DNA from: CAZESH01 sp964514665
GTDB taxonomy: Bacteria; Bacillota; Bacilli; Paenibacillales; KCTC-25726
Direction of reading: 5' to 3'
NCBI GenBank assembly: GCA_964514665.1
Contig: CAZESH010000077.1
Location: 1-15,399, forward strand
DNA: 15,399 nucleotides
Under the pieces are notes generated by a model. That model was not told the origin of the DNA, did no database searches, and saw nothing but the letters and a program-made list of their open reading frames with translations. The translations under genes were made by a program, and so were the position numbers. The first letter of the stretch is position 1, and every line of letters starts with the position of its first letter. Below are positions 13,914 through 15,399 of the stretch, piece by piece.

Positions 13914-14277
13914 TTATAGCAGCAGCTTATACTTCTGAACGTTGTCCATTTGCTTGAGCTTCAGCATATCATAAAGAGCTTGTCCGAGTTGTTGACGTGC
14001 GATGTTTGTCTTTTCCTCTTCCAAACCCTCTTCGACAACATAGTAAGCCATGAACGTTTTGGGTCCCGTCACCTTGATCTGCAAGCCTCTTATATGCTCC
14101 GACAAGCAATTCTCGATCGTATCCGCCGTCCCGCAGCGGTTGCGGAAAACAGGTCCGTTCTCCTTTCTTCCGACGATTTCCCTTACTTTCATGAAAGGCA
14201 TGATCGTCTTCAAGCGGAAGGAGCACATCGTTCATTTCATAACGGATCAGCGGGAGCGTGTAATCCTCCGGACGGTT
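13914..14277 (-). pseudogene. Frameshifted 3' remnant of a phenylacetate-CoA ligase / F390 synthetase-like enzyme
   Basis: Two minus-strand frames join into one family signature. The upstream frame, from 14277, reads NRPEDYTLPLIRYEMNDVLL, matching the LPLIRYE motif of the PaaK/F390-synthetase branch of adenylate-forming enzymes. The downstream frame (ending at 13914) reads VREIVGRKENG, then IRGLQIKVTGPKTFMAYYV, which corresponds to the REIVGR hinge and C-terminal domain. The change of frame falls about 14188-14205. An in-frame TAG precedes the upstream frame at 14278-14280, the catalytic N-terminal part is absent, and the extreme C-terminus (QKYKLLL) looks cut short. It is therefore a decayed fragment, not a working gene. 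Confidence 0.7.
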
Positions 14278-14496
14278 CTAACGACAAAATCAGCGATCAT
14301 TAAATTATAATATCGATCATGGCGATTGTATAATACTTCCTTTTGTGATTCAATAACATCTTTTTGCAGAATATTGTTTTTCTTTGGATTGGAAAGCTCA
14401 TCTTTCACTCATTTCAAATTTCGTAGTTTTTTAGCGGGAATGGTAGACACTTTGCCTAAGTTCATGGTATGTTTTAGAGAAAAATTGAATATATTT
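14278..14496. other. AT-rich gap between the ligase remnant and the riboswitch
   Basis: I see no reliable gene here. A minus-strand frame from GTG at 14408 to TGA at 14247 is open for 53 residues (it includes QKEVLYNRHDRYYNLMIADF) but has no ribosome binding site. It overlaps the ligase remnant and may be further decayed coding sequence of that gene or a neighbour. The riboswitch promoter must lie in the right half (about 14440-14495), but no clear -35/-10 pair stands out. Confidence 0.35.
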
Positions 14497-14673
14497 TTGG
14501 GAATGGGTGTCGAGTTTTTAGATTCGACTTAATAGGGAAACCGGTGAAAATCCGGTACGGTCGCGCCACTGTAAGCGAGGAGCCGCTCCGAACGCCACTG
14601 TTTCGATGGGAAGAAATGGGAAGGTCGGGAGCAACAGCCATGATTCGCAAGTCAGGAGACCTGCCTGTTCCAA
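14497..14673 (+). ncRNA. Cobalamin (B12) riboswitch
   Basis: The conserved core is clear: AATAGGGAA, CCGGTGAAAATCCGG, CGGTCGCGCCACTGTAA, a second CCACTG block, and the B12-box-like GTCAGGAGACCTGCC near 14651-14665. The P2-type hairpin GTCGA/TCGAC lies upstream of the core. The P1 helix can be formed by TTGG (14497-14500) and AA (14502-14503) with TTCCAA (14668-14673), with one bulged G. It binds adenosyl- or other cobalamin and would shut off the cobalamin gene cobT downstream. Confidence 0.93.
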
Positions 14674-14688
14674 CACCACCATTGGAAC
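14667..14688 (+). promoter_or_regulatory. Candidate anti-P1 hairpin of the riboswitch expression platform
   Basis: GTTCCAA (14667-14673) pairs perfectly with TTGGAAC (14682-14688) around eight bases. Its 5' arm is the same segment that closes P1 of the aptamer, so P1 and this hairpin exclude each other. This is what a ligand-controlled switch would need. Farther on, CCTG-CAT-CCGGC pairs with GCCGG-CAGG (14724-14750) before the terminator. Confidence 0.5.
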
Positions 14689-14799
14689 CTACGCGAACAT
14701 AGGGAGGTGTAAGGGGCAGTTTACCTGCATCCGGCTTGAATGCCGGCAGGCTCACGGGTACATGAACTTGCTTGCTTATACGCATTCTTGTTTGTTAGG

Positions 14800-14827
14800 G
14801 CATCTTCCATATGGAGATGCTTTTTTT
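14800..14827 (+). terminator. Intrinsic terminator in the cobT leader (riboswitch output)
   Basis: GCATCTTC (14800-14807) pairs with GGAGATGC (14813-14820), including one G-U pair, around a five-base loop, followed by seven T residues (14821-14827). It lies between the cobalamin aptamer and cobT with no gene in between. This fits transcription attenuation: cobalamin binding would favour termination here. Confidence 0.85.
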
Positions 14828-14898
14828 CATGGATAAAACATGATGAAAAGCCATTCTTGCGGATAACGCGTGTGCAGAAAATGGGAAGGAAGATCAGT

Positions 14899-15399
14899 TT
14901 GGAGACATTGATGCAGGTACTAGACAGGATTGGACGGCTTGACTCCATAGCGATGCGCCGTATGCGCATGCGTCTCGACAATTTGACGAAGCCGCTCGGC
15001 AGCTTGGGGGAACTGGAAGAAACCGCAGTGGCGCTCGCCGGTATTCAGGCCACCGCACAGCCGAAAATCGAACGAAAAGCGATTGTGGTAATGTGCGGCG
15101 ACCACGGGGTGACGGAGGAAGGTGTCAGCGCCTATCCAGCTGCGGTGACAGGACTGATGATCGGCAACTTTGCCCGGGGGACGGCGGCGATTCATGTATT
15201 CGCGCGATTGACGGGGGCCGGGGTTCACGTCATTGATGTCGGCAGCCGTTTGGAAGCGGCGCCGGCAGGGGTTAAGGTGCGCAAGGTGCGCATGGGTACG
15301 GCCAATATGGCGCAAGGTCCGGCGATGACGAGGCGGGAGGCGGTGGAAGCGATCCGCGTCGGCATCCCCATCGTCGCCATGGTAGACACCAACTGCAAC
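14899..15399 (+). CDS. cobT: Nicotinate-nucleotide-dimethylbenzimidazole phosphoribosyltransferase CobT (partial, chimeric 3' end)
   Basis: CobT makes alpha-ribazole phosphate for the lower ligand of cobalamin. The frame is open to the window end. It contains LTKPLGSLGELEETA, IVVMCGDHGVTEEGVSAYP and the RMGTANMAQGPAMTRREA segment, all CobT hallmarks. The TTG at 14899 gives METLMQVLDRIGRLD, which aligns without gaps with the E. coli start MQTLADLLNTIPAID and follows GGAAGGAAG. ATGs at 14881 (no ribosome binding site) and 14911 (after GGAG) are alternatives. The last 13 codons (15361-15399) are not CobT but match ribosomal protein S2, so the true gene probably continues elsewhere. It lies downstream of the cobalamin riboswitch and terminator. 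Confidence 0.85.
   Translation, partial: METLMQVLDRIGRLDSIAMRRMRMRLDNLTKPLGSLGELEETAVALAGIQATAQPKIERKAIVVMCGDHGVTEEGVSAYPAAVTGLMIGNFARGTAAIHVFARLTGAGVHVIDVGSRLEAAPAGVKVRKVRMGTANMAQGPAMTRREAVEAIRVGIPIVAMVDTNCN
15361..15399 (+). other. Ribosomal protein S2 (rpsB) fragment fused in frame to cobT, probable assembly chimera
   Basis: The last bases encode GIPIVAMVDTNCN, the conserved S2 segment that normally follows EARKL in bacteria (Bacillus S2 reads closely similar GIPIV-IVDTNC). CobT proteins instead continue toward the GEMGIGNTT motif. The join is near 15358-15366, where both genes would encode a Gly-Ile. No rpsB context is present. Confidence 0.75.

Noticed and set aside
14247..14408. 53-residue minus-strand frame from GTG at 14408
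   Set aside because: There is no ribosome binding site, it overlaps the ligase remnant in another frame and I recognise no family; it may be decayed coding sequence only.
14439..14450. ATGGTAGACAC word shared with the S2-like end at 15379-15389
   Set aside because: An 11-base match is expected many times by chance in a window this size, so it is not evidence of recombination.
14606..14836. 76-residue forward frame across the riboswitch
   Set aside because: It lies inside the conserved cobalamin aptamer and runs through the terminator; conservation is explained by RNA structure.

Overview
The window looks like chromosomal DNA of a spore-forming Bacillales, most likely a Paenibacillaceae member. 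The evidence is strong AGGAGG-type ribosome binding sites, a lipoprotein and a copper-amine-oxidase-N-domain protein of the kind common in Paenibacillus, an MmgD/MmgE/YqiQ-like methylcitrate cluster, and a cobalamin riboswitch with a Firmicutes-style terminator. The genus is inference from protein style; no search was run. Both window edges cut genes.

Layout. Positions 1-2469 hold the end of a branched-chain amino acid (Liv) ABC transporter operon: the last codons of livH, then livM, livG and livF with overlapping ends, closed by a strong terminator. Positions 2555-2775 hold an intergenic repeat with TACCTGCA-type hairpins; a related copy lies at 13587-13841. A putative lipoprotein follows (2843-3736). 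Positions 3961-7510 hold a three-gene 2-methylcitrate cycle operon (citrate/2-methylcitrate synthase, 2-methylcitrate dehydratase, methylisocitrate lyase). A weak sigma-E-like -10 element lies upstream. Convergent to it on the minus strand are a SAM-dependent methyltransferase and a LysR-type regulator, separated by a 12-bp perfect inverted repeat.

Positions 9586-10629 encode a GC-rich nucleotidyltransferase-fold protein, convergent with a pyridoxamine-phosphate-oxidase-like flavoprotein (10727-11287, minus). Just upstream of the promoter of the latter lie five 51-bp tandem repeats (11386-11640) with a decayed sixth. A 58-residue small protein with an excellent ribosome binding site is encoded on the minus strand at 11883-12059. 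It is followed by a secreted protein with a C-terminal copper amine oxidase N-domain (12208-13509), the second hairpin repeat copy, a terminator, and a frameshifted remnant of a phenylacetate-CoA ligase/F390 synthetase-like enzyme.

The right end carries a cobalamin riboswitch (about 14497-14673), a terminator (14800-14827) and the start of cobT. The last 39 bases do not encode CobT: they encode a ribosomal protein S2 peptide in the same frame, so the right edge is probably a chimeric assembly or contig end.

Functionally the region is a metabolic patchwork. The Liv system imports branched-chain amino acids, whose breakdown (isoleucine, valine) yields propionyl-CoA. The methylcitrate genes next door would oxidise propionyl-CoA to pyruvate and succinate. 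That link is inference from adjacency. I found no phage, transposase or defence genes and no clear new multi-gene system; the least explained elements are the two repeat families.
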